Positions 50,892 to 51,780 of a DNA stretch of 51,780 bases are shown one piece after another (within the stretch, counting starts at the first letter, position 1; each line of letters begins with the position of its first letter). The position numbers and the translations under genes are program-made. The stretch comes from Pseudoduganella guangdongensis (GTDB lineage Bacteria; Pseudomonadota; Gammaproteobacteria; Burkholderiales; Burkholderiaceae_D), in assembly GCF_009857475.1 (NCBI RefSeq), contig NZ_WWCJ01000031.1:1-51780 (forward strand), in the 5' to 3' direction. The notes beneath the pieces were generated by a model. The model was not told where the DNA came from, did not search any database, and was given only the letters and a program-made list of their open reading frames with translations.

Positions 50892-51780
50892 ATGATTCCC
50901 GTCGATCCAGTTGCCGGCGCGACCGCGCCGGTGCCGGCCAGCCTGCCAACGCGGGTGGAGCCGGCATCGTTGCCAGCTGCGGCGGCCGCTGCCGCCAGCG
51001 CGCCGACGGTGTCCTCGCTTGGCCTCTTCCTGTCCAACCTTGTTCTGGCGCAACGCAATGTGCGCGAGCTGGCCGCCAATGGCGGCGACGCGGCGGCCTT
51101 TGCCAGCGCGGCGCAGCAGTTGACGGCGAATGTGAACGCGAATGCGCCGCCGGCGCTAAATAGCGTGCTGTTCGCGCAGCGGCCGGTGCTGGCGCAGGCC
51201 GGGATCGGCGTCGGCAGCGATGGCGCGCTCGCGTCCAGCGAGGACACGCTCAACGCGGCTTTCCGCGCGGCACCGCAAGGCGCGCTGGGTGCGCTCGAGA
51301 ATACGATCGGCCGGCTGGCGCAGGCGGCGCAAGGGTTGCTGCCGGCGGAAGCGGAGGCGGGGCCCGCCCCGGCCCCGGGGCCCGCCTTTGCGCCCTCGCC
51401 CAACCTGGCGGAACTCACGGTGCAGCAGCGCGCTGCCGCCGAGCGCCTGGCGCAGACGCGGCGCGCGGCGCAAGAGGCCTTGGCCGACAATGCGCTGGAA
51501 GATACGCAGCAGCAGCGCGCGGCGGAATTGCGCGTGGCCGAGCTGCGCCAGCTCGAGAGCACGCGCGCGCAGGATCTGGCGGCGCAGGCCCTGGCCGAGC
51601 GCCTGGAGGCGGCGCGCCGGGCGGCGCAGCAGCAGGCCGAGGCCAGCCAGTTGCCAAGCCGCAGCCGTACCGAACGCGCCGCCGCCGAGCGCCTGGATGC
51701 CGCGCGCCAGCTGGTGGCGCAGCAGGCGGCAACGGCGGAAGCCGAGGACCAGCTGGCGGCCCGCCTCGCGCTGGCGCGCC
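50892..51780 (+). CDS. alanine-rich coiled-coil protein, 3' end beyond the window
   Basis: At least 296 residues, open to the window edge. There is no signal peptide. Residues 1-50 are Pro/Ala rich. Residues about 50-175 are helical (LGLFLSNLVLAQRNVRELAA). A proline-rich hinge (AEAGPAPAPGPAFAPSPNL) leads to a highly charged Ala/Gln/Arg/Glu coiled coil in which AAERLAQTRRAAQEAL and AAAERLDAARQLVAQQAA recur. Only a weak ribosome site precedes ATG 50892, but the frame is long and bias-consistent. The family is not recognised and the end is missing. Confidence 0.65.
   Translation, partial: MIPVDPVAGATAPVPASLPTRVEPASLPAAAAAAASAPTVSSLGLFLSNLVLAQRNVRELAANGGDAAAFASAAQQLTANVNANAPPALNSVLFAQRPVLAQAGIGVGSDGALASSEDTLNAAFRAAPQGALGALENTIGRLAQAAQGLLPAEAEAGPAPAPGPAFAPSPNLAELTVQQRAAAERLAQTRRAAQEALADNALEDTQQQRAAELRVAELRQLESTRAQDLAAQALAERLEAARRAAQQQAEASQLPSRSRTERAAAERLDAARQLVAQQAATAEAEDQLAARLALAR

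Noticed and set aside
1..51780. tRNA, rRNA, CRISPR arrays, insertion sequences, riboswitches
   Set aside because: No cloverleaf-type sequence, regular spaced repeat array, transposase or recognisable riboswitch aptamer was seen by eye. A covariance-model search could not be run.

Overview
The window looks like the chromosome of a high-GC betaproteobacterium of the Oxalobacteraceae (Massilia/Duganella type). This is inferred from the strong G/C bias at third codon positions and the gene repertoire (c-di-GMP proteins, DUF418, DUF1800/DUF1501, OhrR-like MarR, RND pump, HPII-type catalase). No rRNA, tRNA, IS element or CRISPR array was seen. Both ends cut genes, so this may be a complete contig.

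Layout. 1-2220 (minus): an ABC-2 exporter (ATPase and permease). The permease frame runs at the left edge into a chemoreceptor signalling motif, which looks like a chimeric join. 2.4-6.9 kb: a TPR/GGDEF diguanylate cyclase, a lipoprotein with 11-residue repeats, two small unknown genes and an M29-like protein. 6.9-12 kb: two tandem DUF418 membrane proteins, a LysR regulator with a perfect palindrome in its own promoter, and a divergent phytanoyl-CoA-dioxygenase/TIM-barrel pair. 12-23 kb: a mosaic of small accessory genes that look less GC-biased by eye. It holds an RraB-like protein, an LMW phosphatase, a sensor-less histidine kinase with two overlapping FixJ-type regulators, PanE, a formamidase-like protein, GNAT, a GFA protein, a serine hydrolase, several small secreted or membrane proteins, and at least two gene remnants.

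22.9-25.6 kb (minus): an anaerobic (class III) ribonucleotide reductase operon. The glycyl-radical domain is a separate 59-residue protein between nrdD and nrdG. Two NrdR-box-like sites precede the operon. 25.6-31.6 kb: an AhpD-like protein, a CHASE/PAS histidine kinase and an HD-GYP regulator, an OhrR-type MarR gene with a predicted leaderless promoter, and a secreted esterase flanked by inverted repeats.

31.7-36.6 kb: a tightly overlapping operon of a secreted M1 metallopeptidase, a DUF6702 protein and a TonB-dependent receptor, read here as a possible peptide processing and uptake system. 36.6-42.4 kb: a 2OG-Fe dioxygenase, a REC-histidine kinase with a double-receiver regulator, a 37-residue membrane protein, and the DUF1800/DUF1501 pair. 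42.5-48.2 kb: a complete tripartite RND efflux operon. 48.2-50.8 kb (minus): an HPII-type catalase behind a DUF883 protein. The right edge carries the start of an alanine-rich coiled-coil protein of unknown function.

Two themes recur. One is oxidative, oxygen and stress adaptation (class III RNR, OhrR, AhpD-like, catalase, DUF883). The other is signalling, with two c-di-GMP enzymes and several two-component systems.
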